Source of the DNA: Holothuria scabra
Lineage: Eukaryota; Echinodermata; Holothuroidea; Aspidochirotida; Holothuriidae
Direction: 5' to 3'
Assembly (NCBI GenBank): GCA_037179385.1
Contig: CM074188.1
Location: forward strand, 17,315,318-17,379,317
DNA length: 64,000 bases
In this document: positions 26,701 through 38,700 of the stretch, piece by piece
Numbering within the stretch: position 1 is the stretch's first letter
Layout of the letters: every line of letters starts with the position of its first letter
Program-made: the position numbers and the translations under genes
Notes under the pieces: generated by a model
Databases searched by the model: none
Told to the model about the DNA's origin: nothing
The model's input: only the letters and a program-made list of their open reading frames with translations

Positions 26701-29700
26701 ACAAGGAGAAAAAGTAATACAGGAAATTATAGGAGTTATAGGGCTTGTAGTAAGCCTGTTATTCCTCAAAAAATTGAACAGCATAATCCAGTCTTTCCTA
26801 TCCTGTGGAAATAGTTAGAAATTAGGATCAAGCAAGACCAAAGTGCCCAAGAAAACAGGGTAAAATACTGTTTTTCAGTACAAAAGCAGGGCAAAACAAA
26901 AGACTTTTCCATCAGTATTCAGCAGATTCTGATGGCATTACATTATCATTCTTTGGATTTGGGGGAGTAACTTGAACCTTTGTAAAATTATGCATTCTAC
27001 TGAATCAAAAAGATGGGGGAAGGGGTTAAGACAAGCAAAAAGCACCTCTGAAAAAGTTGAGGGAGGAGAAAACTGAGTTTCACTGAAAAGGGGAAATAGG
27101 GATTAAAAGGAGTCACTTAATTGCTGAAAAATATTGCACAACACTGTTGAATTCTTTCTTTATAACAATGGTCCATTAGTGTCACTGATTAATTACACCA
27201 GGGTTGTCCGACCTTTTACAGCCGTGGGCTGCATGTAATGGTTATGATGGATGGGGGGCCACATGCTACACTCATTTTTTTAATTTTCTTTCTGAAGCCC
27301 AAGGCCCCAAAATACAATCACTGGTTGTGGAAGATACTGAATCTGGTTCCTGAAACATTTTGCCCTATAGATCATTTCTAATGAGAGTGACAGGCCTAAT
27401 GCTGGCCAACCCAGACTTCGACCTAGAATTTTAGAATAACCACTATGTTAACTGCAGTTAACTGTGAGGCAAGATGATATCAAGCTGCTCAACGAAGTAC
27501 TTGTAAGTTCTCAGTGCTACATGTAACAAAGTTTAACCTGAGACTAATCATTTAGGGCCATGGAGTGCTTTCACAGACATCATGAGTCCTGCCCCTTTTG
27601 ATGGGCACAATCTAGTGTAAGGGGCTAGCTGGTGTAGTAAGCTGAGAGTGTGACTGTTACACAAAAACACTGTTGACTTTTGTGCCCTGAAGTGGGCGTG
27701 GCTTACCAACTGTGATGTCACATGAAAGAATGGTGTAATACACAGAGGAACCATACAAGGTTTGCACAATTAAATTTAAAAAAAACCTGTTCATTGAGAG
27801 GAATCTACTAATGAATAATATTCTACACCTCGAGAGAGATTCTCAGGTACTTACGTATTTCATTGAAGTAGAAAGGAAATTCTAAGTCAATTGAACAGTT
27901 GAGGCGGGCTTTGACCAGAGTCTGATAAAATTGTCCTCTTAAAGCAGCAGGTGGAGAAACAGAGTTATCCTGTGAATATAAACAAAGAGAGACATGGAAA
28001 GCATCATAGGTGCAACAGTTCAAATAAAATTTACCTCACACATGCTCACTTCCCAATGTGAGTTGAGGATAGGATTTGAAACGAATCTGAACAGAATTTC
28101 AAACCAACCTTTAACCATGTTATTTTCAAACCATATTTGAACTTTTCTTTTTGACCTAGTTGATACTAGATAACAAATTTGTGCTTGTGTGTCATTTAAT
28201 CTCATCTAAGTAACTTATACACATAGTTGCTATACTGAAGTTTCATTAGGAATCAAAACAAGAGAACCATGCTTATCCAAGACAAAGCACTCTTTAGGGA
28301 AAACTTTGATATGTTTTTCAGCATTCTACCTATTGTGACATTAAGTGACATGTACCACAAATGACACATATGATGACCCAGCATCTACATATACTGTACT
28401 GTGACCAAATAGACAATATTCAGACAGATATCACAGGATTGTGAAACCTTTGCATGATCTCATTATTTGACCACACTTCAAGCCAAGAATGTGGTTGAAA
28501 TATTTTCTCAATACAAATAAGACAAGCTGTGAATGTACATACTACCATAGCTGCATTAAACAAATCAGACACAAATCTGGGATAAGATGGCTCACACATT
28601 ATTGACTGACTGCATGGTCAAGTGGATAGAACATCCACTTTGCAACTGGAAGGTCAGGGGTTCAACTCTTAGGACTGGAAGGTCATACCATATACTTTAA
28701 AAACAGAACCTACTGTTAATGTGCATGGTGCACAGCATAAGCAATGGAGTAAAGAAAACAAGCCAGTGAGCCACAACTGTAACCAGAAAGCCAAAAGGCT
28801 TCGTGATTCCTTGCCACTGAAATGTAAGGCCTTTTTTCACATTGACATTGCTTTGCAATGTTTTTCAATTAACAGGGCTAAATAATGTGCCCACAAAGTA
28901 CACATGCAAGGCATCCAATCTTCCTACATAGAGATCCCTCTTGCCCATTGTGAACCCAAAAAACATTTGACCTCCACCAAAAACTTCTGGGACCATGTAT
29001 TCACTATGTGCTATCTACATGAAAAGTTACAGGACCCTACAAGTGACCTTTCTTGAAAGACTGTGCAGGAAAGCTTGTCAGGCTTTGAACTTGCTGACAA
29101 ATGAACTTTGACCTTTGGGAAAATCAATAGGGATCATCTACTCAATATGACCAATCCACACTCTAAATATGAGCACAGTCACCTGTACCGTTCTTGAGAT
29201 ATTGGGTTTACGAAGTTTTGACCTTTTGACCTCTCGTGACCCCAAATGACCTTTGACCTCCACGAAAATCGATAGGGATCATCTAATCAATACAACCAAC
29301 CCACACACCAAATATGAGCATAGTCACATGTACCGTTCTCGAGATATCGTGTTTACTACGTTTTGACCTATTGACCTCTCGTGACCCCAAATGACCTTTA
29401 ACCACCACCAAAAACAGTAGGGATCATCTACTCAATATGGCCAATGCACACACCAAATATGAGCATAGTCACACTTACTCTTATTGAGATACTGTGTTTA
29501 TAGTGTTGAGCCAATAACAGAGATATCGGAACTTGCCGATAACAGATAACTCAAAGTTAATATCGGCCCGATACCGATACAAAAAAAAAAAATCTTCCGT
29601 AATCACACGTTTTGTTATCATTGAAAAATTATAATTTTATCACTACTGCACCTTAAACTTATTTTGAACTAAGTCTTCATGTTTCTGTTACTTTGTCTCC

Positions 29701-32700
29701 CTGAAAAATTTTCCGTTTTTCTGACGAAGTGTTTTAAGCAATCAATCACGATGTATTTGGTGTAAAACACGTGCCAGCCAAGAAACACCGTTCGTAACAA
29801 ACACATTTCGTCACCTACAGCCAGACTGTAAAGTTTTTTTTTTGTGGGCCTAAACATATATGCCGTGATGCAAGTACAGTATGCCACATTTATAGGTATG
29901 TGTATGGACTGTACAGTGTAATTCCCCAAGCTTTACTACGAAAAAAAACTTGCGAGCGGCATACGTATCTACATTATACCAGAGGCGTTCTCAGCATATA
30001 CATACACACTACAGTATAGAGAATGTGTTTGTACATGGATACTGCTGATAATGATAAGACTCCCTTACACAGCGCTGATCGTTCGCTGGTTACGACAGTT
30101 CATAGTTCATGTCTTCATCTGGTCCGGTATGGGTTTTTTCATTTGTTTGTCTGTGCCCATTTCTACGCGCGTAAAAAGCGGCTACGATACTTCATGAGAT
30201 CGTACATTTTGTCTCAGGCATTGGTCTCTTGAGTTAGCTCTTTCAATCAAACGTTCGCGATCGTGAACATTGAGCATGCCGCTCTGCTGTACACAGTGGT
30301 GGAAATCCCCATTGAGTTACTGTCACTGCACGTGGCGAAATTCACACAGTGAAACTCCATTGAGATTTGTCGCAGGATTCGGAAGAATTTGACTTGCGTA
30401 AACGGACAACAGATTTGTATAGCGAATTGGCTATAGATTGCACATTACTGTGCATGCACTCTGCTATGGGTGTGTACGTTAATTTTTGAAAGAACACAAC
30501 AAGCAAGCGTTGTTTGTTACGAACTGCTTCCAAAATGAAAAACATCGGGATTGCCATAGGCGTCCGCAGGTAAGGGCAAGGGGGCTTTTGCCCCTGAAAA
30601 ATCAAAAATTTGAAAAAAACATATAAAAATCAAAGCAAAAACCCGAACAAAACGTTTTTTCCAAGTTTCTATGCCAAAAACAGGCTTTGGAAATGCCATT
30701 TCCGGTGATCTGGGAGGCATTTTGGGCTGAAATTTTCACACATTTCATGTCAATTCATGATGACTGGGAGGTTTTGCCCCCGTCTAAAAATTTTGCCCCC
30801 CCTGACTTTTTTTCTGCAGACGCCCATGGGGATTGCGCTAAATATTCTATAGACTACGAACTGCGGGCTTGCGGCGTAGTTGATCTAGTTTGTGTACGTT
30901 CACTGCAATGAATTTGTTGAATATTTTATGTTCAACAAAATGATCTGTATTTTATTTAAGTGCATATCGAGAACTTTAACCTCTTTACTGTTGAAATGAT
31001 GAAATACTTGTTATCGGTTGCCATTATCGGAGACAGCCTTCATTTGTGCCGATACCGATATCTTACCCATAACGCCATTATGGGCCGATACCGATAATAC
31101 CTATCGATTATCGGCTCAACACTACATGTTTACAAGCAATTTGTAAGGAATTTACCTATTGACCTCTTGTGACCCCAAATGACCTTTGACCTCCACCAAA
31201 AAACAAAAGGGATCATCTACTCAATATGACCAACCCACACACCACATATGAGCATAACCACATGTACCATTCTCGAGATATCTTGTTTACAAGGTTTTGA
31301 CCTTTTGAACTCTCGTGAACCCAAATGACCTTTGACCTCCACCAAAAAACAAAAGGGATCATCTACTCAATATGACCAACCCACACACCACATATGAGCA
31401 TAATCACATGTACCATTCTCGAGATATCGTGTTTACAAGGTTTTGACCTTTTGACCTCTCGTGACCCCAAATGACCTTTGATCTCCACCAAAAACAATAG
31501 GGATCATCTACTCAATATGGCCAATGCACACACCAAATATGAGATTAGTCACACTTACTCTTCTTGAGATACCCTGTTTACAAGCAATTTGTAAGGAATT
31601 TACCTATTGACCTCTCGTGACCCCAAATGACCTTTGACCACCACCAAAGAACAATAGGGATCACCTAGTTAATATGACCAACGCACACACCACATATGAG
31701 CATAATCATATGTACCATTCTCGAGATATCGTGTTTACAAGGTTTTGACCTTTTGAACTCTCGTGACCCCAAATGACCTTTGACCTCCACGAAAATTTAA
31801 AAGGATCATCTACTCAATATGACCAACCCACACACCAAATATGAGCATAGTCACATGTACCGTTCTCAAGATATTGTGTTTACAAGGTTTTGCCCTTTTG
31901 ACCTCTCGTGACCCCAAATGACCTTTGATCTCCACCAAAAACAATAGGGATCATCTACTCAATATGGCCAATGCACACACTAAATATGAGGATAGTCACC
32001 CTTACTCTTCTTGAGATACCGTGTTTACAAGCAATTTCTAAGGAATTTACCTATTGACCTCTCGTGACCCCAAATGACCTTTGACCTAAAAGGAAATTGA
32101 CAGGGATCATCTACTCAATATGACCATCCCACACACAAAATATGAGCATAGTCACATGTACCGTTCTCAAGATATCGTGTTTACAAGGTTTTGACCTTTT
32201 GACCTCTCGTGACCCCAAATGACCTTTGATCTCCACCAAAAACAATAGGGATCATCTACTTAATATGACCATCCCACACACCAAATATGAGGTTAGTCAC
32301 ACTTACCCTTCTTGAGATATCGTGTTTACAAGCCAAAGCGTCACAGACATACACACACACATACACACACACACATACACACACACGACATCACCATGGC
32401 ATAGATTCCTTGGCCTACGGCAAGGAATCAAAAAAGACTCCGTGGCCAGCTTGACTGAAACCAGATGGTTAGAAACTGAGTTGTAAAACCTCCTCTAACT
32501 GACTACACATTACCATGTACTGTTTGATCCCAAATGACCTTTCCCCCGTGGGCTTGGGGTTGTAGAATATGCCCACGGTACTCCCTGCATGTCGTAAGAG
32601 GCAACTAAACAGGAGGACTTGAACAGCATTTGAACAGTATTTGAACTGTATGACACTGAATAGCACATTAGTGTTGATTTGTTGTTAAATCTTATCTAAC

Positions 32701-35700
32701 TTACTAACTAACTAACTAACCCAAATGACTTTGGACTTGAGTAAAGCAATGGTGATCTGTCATATAAAGAGGGTAAAGTTAAGGAGGCTTAGAAAAAATC
32801 CTAGGGGAGTAAAATTTGCACATATTTTTAGTACTGTTTGACTAGTCTGTATCCCTACAAATGACCTTTGTACCACTGGAAGGTAAATTTGCTGAGCTAA
32901 TAGACTGTTTTTTTCACTTTCTGGAAACATTTCATATTTAACAAGAAATACTTGATTGATCAACAAGTTTGGTTTCTTGGACATGCATTAAAGCATAGAG
33001 TTCTCTTAGTGATTAGGCTTTACAAACTGATTTTCCTCAAAATTTGTGTGCAAATCTCATACTATTCCCCCAGATTTTGACATACCATGCAAACTGTACT
33101 CTACATTTGAGAAAGGAACAGTTTTCCACTGAATTTGGTAACCAATGTTCAACTACGTGATTTTGCTGCCAGTTAAGATGGACAATTCTTTGCAACATGA
33201 CAGTCACTAAATGTGTATGATTAGGGAAGGGGGGGGGGGGGAGATGTCCCCTGAAAAATATTTATTTTGATTTCTGATTGCATGTAGGTCTATAGAGGTC
33301 AGGTCAGGTCAGGTCAGGTCAGGTCAGGTCAGGTCAGGTCAGGTCAGGTCAGGTCAGGTCAGGTCAGGTCAGGTCAGGTCAGGTTAAATGGAGTTTTACA
33401 GCCCAGCTTCCAACCAATTGGTTCAAGTCAAGCCGGTCACAGCCTTTTTCCAGTTGTGGCTTACTGGTTTGCTTACAATGGCAGAAGTTTCCATTTTTAA
33501 AGTCACCATATGAAGTGGCCAGGACTCGAACTCCCAACTTCCTGACTGCAAGTCTGATAGTCTAACCACTTGACCATGCAGTTGGTCCTTGGCCCAAACA
33601 GGACCATACTACAATCACATAGGTAGAGTACTTAAGAGAAGAGTGCTGAATTTCTAGCAGTTTGAATAACTTCACAACAAGTCTGAACTGAGTGCAGGAA
33701 TGATGCAATCACATACTCACATGCTGATTCTGTTTACCAAATTTCAGTTTGACATGTTATTACAGAACGTAAAGAGTAATCCTTGACAACAACCAAATTC
33801 AATAAGACACAAAACCTCACACACCTCTAGCACACCCCCACTCTTCGCTGACACATAGGCATGGTTCCATACATGAAACTTGACCTCACAAGTTATGACT
33901 TACAAAAGCAACTTCAATCAAATACACTTACAGCACAGATTCTTCCTACTCTTGAGTATATGATCTTTCCAGCATTTTTGTATTCTGTTGCGGTTTCTCT
34001 GAAGAAAAAGTATACATAATTTCCTCTGAGAACTGGTTTACCAACAAAGGCTGGCACTGAAAAGAAAAGAGAATAATTTTGTAGATGATTTGAATTATTT
34101 GCGGAGGAAATCTGACACTTTCAAAAGCACTACATAAAAGGCCACTGTTTACACTTTATCCATACAAAAATTCCCATGTATGAATAGTCACAAAAATTGT
34201 TAAAACTTACTGTTCAACCAATTCTCATTAGAAGGGTTGTTTGTGAGAAGAGATGGTTGGTTTGATAAGAAAAATTCATCCAATGCAACTTTTGCAAAAA
34301 GTGATTCTGCTGAAGATTCCCTCTCAGTGCCGACATACAGCAAACCTGTAAAATAAAGCAGTATGCAAAACACATTGAGATTCAATGATACAATATTATA
34401 AGTTCTGTTCCACCTTTGGTCACTGATCTAATGCTATTTAAAGATGTTGGAAAATAGTCCTGCATTCATATTTTATTTGGGTGATTCCTGGAACATTGTG
34501 CATTTTGACATTTATTAACATAACCAAATAGTCTTTGGAATTCTTGGAAAATTTTGCCTTTCACACCAGCTGACCTTTAATAGAAGACTTGTGACTTGAA
34601 CCAAATTATATGTTGTGTTGCTTAACCATTTAAATACATATACAGTATAAAATCTATCAAAGCTTCCTACTGTACAGTGAGGTATATGAGAAGTTTTCAG
34701 ATCTTGACCCGAGGTAGCCCCACATGATTCTCACCTCCACTAAAATCTACAGGTACCATCTTCCAAACATTATGCATTCACATGCTACATATGAAATCTA
34801 TTCAACTTCTGCCCTTGAGGTGCCATTTTAACAAGATTTTCAGTGTAAGAAACCCAGTGACCCTAGACTTTTGACTCCAACAAAATTAATAGGGACAATC
34901 CTCTCCTCATAACACATCTACATAACAACCTACCAAGGTCTTCAGTTTGAACCCTGTTTAAGTGCACATGACCTTGCCTTTCACCAAAATCTATAGGGAC
35001 TGTCTTTTCACAATAACACATCTATACTCAGGGTACAGTTCGGTACACCCTAAAGAGCTCCATCTTTCAAGATTTTCATATGTGACGTTAATGAGATGCG
35101 TACTCAACAGGCCTACAAAGTTGACAGTCACCCTAATAAACATACTACGTATGGAACCTACTCAAGCTTTTCATCTTACATAGTATATCGTGCTAACAAA
35201 CTTTTCAAGACCTTTGAAATCCACCACAAATGATAGGGACCATCTTTCACCATAACACATATATATACTAAGTAAGAAATCTATCTAAGCTCCCTATCTT
35301 GAGAGAATATGCTGGTAATGTTTATAGAGTTTGAATCAAGGTGACCCTGGATGATCGCGTGTTTGGTCTAGTGGTAAGAGCATCCGCCTCTCACGCGGAA
35401 GGCCACAACAAGAAGAAGGCCGTGGCCAGCTCAACTTGAACCAAAAGGTTGGAAACTGGGCCGTAAAACTCTGTCTAACTAACTTACTAACTGTGGCATG
35501 TACCAGAACAATTGGGGTTCTTCCTGTTTATATGGGGCATCTGTGTACCAAGTGTTACAAACATACATGTAGGCATACAATCACCAGCATTAATGCATAG
35601 GTTCCTATTTAATCAAAACCAAAAACAAAACTAAGAAAGAAAATTAAAAAAAAAAAAACTGGAATTAAGTTAAACCATTGGAAAAAACTTTTTTGAATAA

Positions 35701-38700
35701 AGTTCCACACAATGCACCCTTCCTTAACTTGAAATGTTTCAAAAATCTCTTTGACAGCACTGATTTGCACAAGCTGTTTCTAAATTCACTATACCAACAT
35801 AAGAGGTCTTTCATTAATAATCAATGTAAGCTTCTTATCTTCAGGGGACTCCTTACTTGCCAACATTGTAATCTCCCCCCACCCTCCAACATTGTTATCT
35901 CTCCCCCCCCTCCCCCCAAAAAAATAGAGGGAAAAAATGGACATGTGCACAGAAAACATGCAAGCACTAACTTTACTAGTATTGGTGGTCCAGGGGGTAA
36001 AATCCCTATTTTCCCCTCTCTAAATGTTCACAATATGTGGCCATCACTTAGATGTAAGCAAAAACTAATGTTTCTTTTGTCAAGCCATTGTTTTTAATAT
36101 TTTCTGATCATTTTCATGTGAACAAATGTTTGAATTTTCATACATGTTGGTTTTATAGTTCAGAAAATGGGATGGTTCTGCTTCATACAGAACAGTTGGC
36201 AAGCAATGAGATTTCAATCTATCATCAAAGTGACATTAAAGTTTGAATACACAATCAATCCTTTTCTTTGTCTTTGTTACCCCACCTTCTGAACAGGATT
36301 GACCTATGTAGTGTACTTGTGTACTTGTTTCATCTAGTTAACTTGTCTTAGATATGAGCTGGCCTCAATGTCCATTAATGTGATGGCAACATGGTCTATA
36401 TCAATGAAGTATTCATAATTGTAAGCATTTGGCTGTGAGGATATACAATTCTTATAAATCTGTTTCCTTGAGAGGCAAACTGTCAAAGCATATTTCCTGC
36501 AATCAGGTAATACTGACTGACTAAACAATTACTCTAACCCATCATTTTTGCAGCATGAAAGGCTAATGAATCACTCAACAGGCTCTGGGAATGTTAAATT
36601 CAACTAATATCTGAATCCTAAACACTCTGTACCTTCCAAAAATTAGATTCTAGGATTTGTTCTTCTATTTGTGGAAGCAGAATGAGAAAATGAGTTGACC
36701 TTTTAATGACCTCATTACAAAAGATTACACCTCTTATAATATAAACTAAAGATCCTACAGTTAACTTCTTCAAGTCGGTACTACATGTCCTAGACTTTTA
36801 TGTTGAAAAGGGCTTAACTCACTCTTAAAGGGAGGGTTTCAACAAAAATTACTTGTCGTGTAATATGTGCAATGAAAATCAGGATACGCAATTTGGTGAA
36901 ACATCCATTCAATTCAGATTTGTATTCCTCAAGCAACCAGCTAATGAAGTTACAACATTTCTGACCCAAAGTGAGCTTGAGGTAAGCAGATGTACTATAT
37001 ACTACTGCCTTACATTGATAAGCAATGTTTTTTTTTTTTTTTTCTTTTTCTTCAGATCATTTTTCTTTTTCGATTTTTACAAGACTTTCATGTTGAGACT
37101 GTGAATTTTATAGGGATAGGTCCTCCCACTGGATAATGTTAAGTTTGTAAAGTTCCAACACCTTTGTGCAATCACTTTCTAAAACATGATGTTGTTGATT
37201 TATAGAATTTAAACAAACACAAAGTTGTTCGTTGATGCAAGGCTATTGACATCAAATACGCTTGTTCCAAGGTCACTTTATGTTGAAAATGTGGCAACTT
37301 TAACTGATAACAAAAAACATATCTAGGATTGGGTTCATGTTGCAACCTGCTGTACAAGCCAGGAAAAAAACCACAGTGGGTAATACCAACCTAATTTAAA
37401 GACCCAGTTCTCTCACCCCAAACAGTACCAATTCTCCTAACCCTCTTACTGAAGCCCCTCCCACAACTGTCTGAAATTCATCCTCATCCAAATACAATCT
37501 CAGTTTACTGCTTCAAGGTGAGTATAGAAAAACTCAATTTATATAATCAAAACACTCTCAGTATTGTCCATGCTGTGTAATATAAGGAGTGGGCTGTTAT
37601 TTGGAAGAAAATGTAACAAAAATTTTTATTTATGCTAATACTTTAAGACCCACTTAAAGGAATGAAGATAAGCTGTATTATTGCCGTAAAGGTATTTCCC
37701 TCCTTTACTCTCGGTGCTGCTTCAATATCATTCCTGGGACACCATCTCATTCAAGGCAACTAATCCTTAGACAAGTGGCTCATGCAGAACAATGCTTTAA
37801 TAGGTAGGTTATTACCGCCAACAGTTTTAAAACAGATGCAATCTCACTCGAAACGACTGTTTAACTGAAGACAAATGAATTCAATTGGCCCTCCCCTCTA
37901 GATGGCATGATATGCATATAAGTTGTAGGGGAAAAAGTCTAATTTTTTGACAACAAGATCAGTCGTTTCCTCAGGTTACCAGAGATAGCCAGGTGTTAAT
38001 TCTTGTTCAGATTTCGACATATGACTGAGTTGATATTTTTTCATATGCGTCTCCGAGATTCGAAAGACCGAATTTTACCTTTATTTACCTCACGATTGGC
38101 ACTGCATGCTGTGGCAGTGCAAAAAACCTGCTGATCCTACTCTTACCATAGCAGAAAACAAATGTCCTTTTGTGTCTTCTTAATAATCATGTTCAAGCAT
38201 AATAGAAATGCCAAGAACAATACAAAAGACTGATTACTGAGTGGCCTTGATGGCATTAACCTCATTTCAAAGCGTTCTGCCTCCATCCAGATAACAACTC
38301 CCTGATATTAGCTTTGGTACTCTGCACTGTTTGAATTAGCTGCCAATCAAAGAGCTGAGCCAATTGAGAATTTCGGTACCCCCGTACCAAAATTGTAGTT
38401 TGGGGTGAGAGGTTTGGCCCTTAAAGTGTGTGGTCATTGAACACACACTTAAATTTCCATTTATGTAATACAAACAAATTTTAAGCAGTACATTGAGTTG
38501 ATTTCTGAAATTCACCAAATTTTTCCAAACTTGTACAATTTCTTTCACATACTAATGACAAATGGTCAAACTTAAGAATATCCCAGTGTTCTACAAAACA
38601 ATGAAATTGGTTTTTACAAAATTAATGACCAAACCAATTATGTGCGAAACTATTCCAAGTCAGGATAGTAATGTACATATTTACAATATCACAAATGCAC

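Larger units (their letters stand above)
28777..32429 (+). mobile_element. DR1-array element, copy 2 (longest), with nested hAT
   Basis: The head has AAAGGCTTCGTGATTCCTTG. Tandem units have anchors (T of aaatgacctttg) at 29102, 29247, 29392, then after the hAT insertion 31180, 31326, 31472, 31628, 31774, 31919, 32075 and 32220. After the units comes a (CA/TA)n tract 32345-32388 and a terminal hairpin GATTCCTTG (32404-32412) / CAAGGAATC (32421-32429). Perfect DR1 sequences are at 29247, 31180, 31326, 31774 and 32075. Other units carry one-base variants such as gatct or gacca. No coding capacity. Confidence 0.85.

Noticed and set aside
26263..26818. Overlapping open frames in the GC-rich block
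   Set aside because: GC-rich sequence has few stops by chance. No domain, no splice logic, and the frames run into transposon sequence.
31171..32260. CRISPR-like array
   Set aside because: Regular repeats are present but the units are 145-156 bp with no unique spacers, in a eukaryotic intron. This is a tandem array inside a mobile element.
35357..35404. tRNA gene
   Set aside because: The head looks like a tRNA 5' half with a box A, but the sequence jumps into SINE body with no T-arm or box B. It is a SINE head.
35678..36097. 139-aa open frame
   Set aside because: It includes poly-C/poly-A stretches, has no recognisable domain or splice context, and lies in an intron of the opposite-strand gene.
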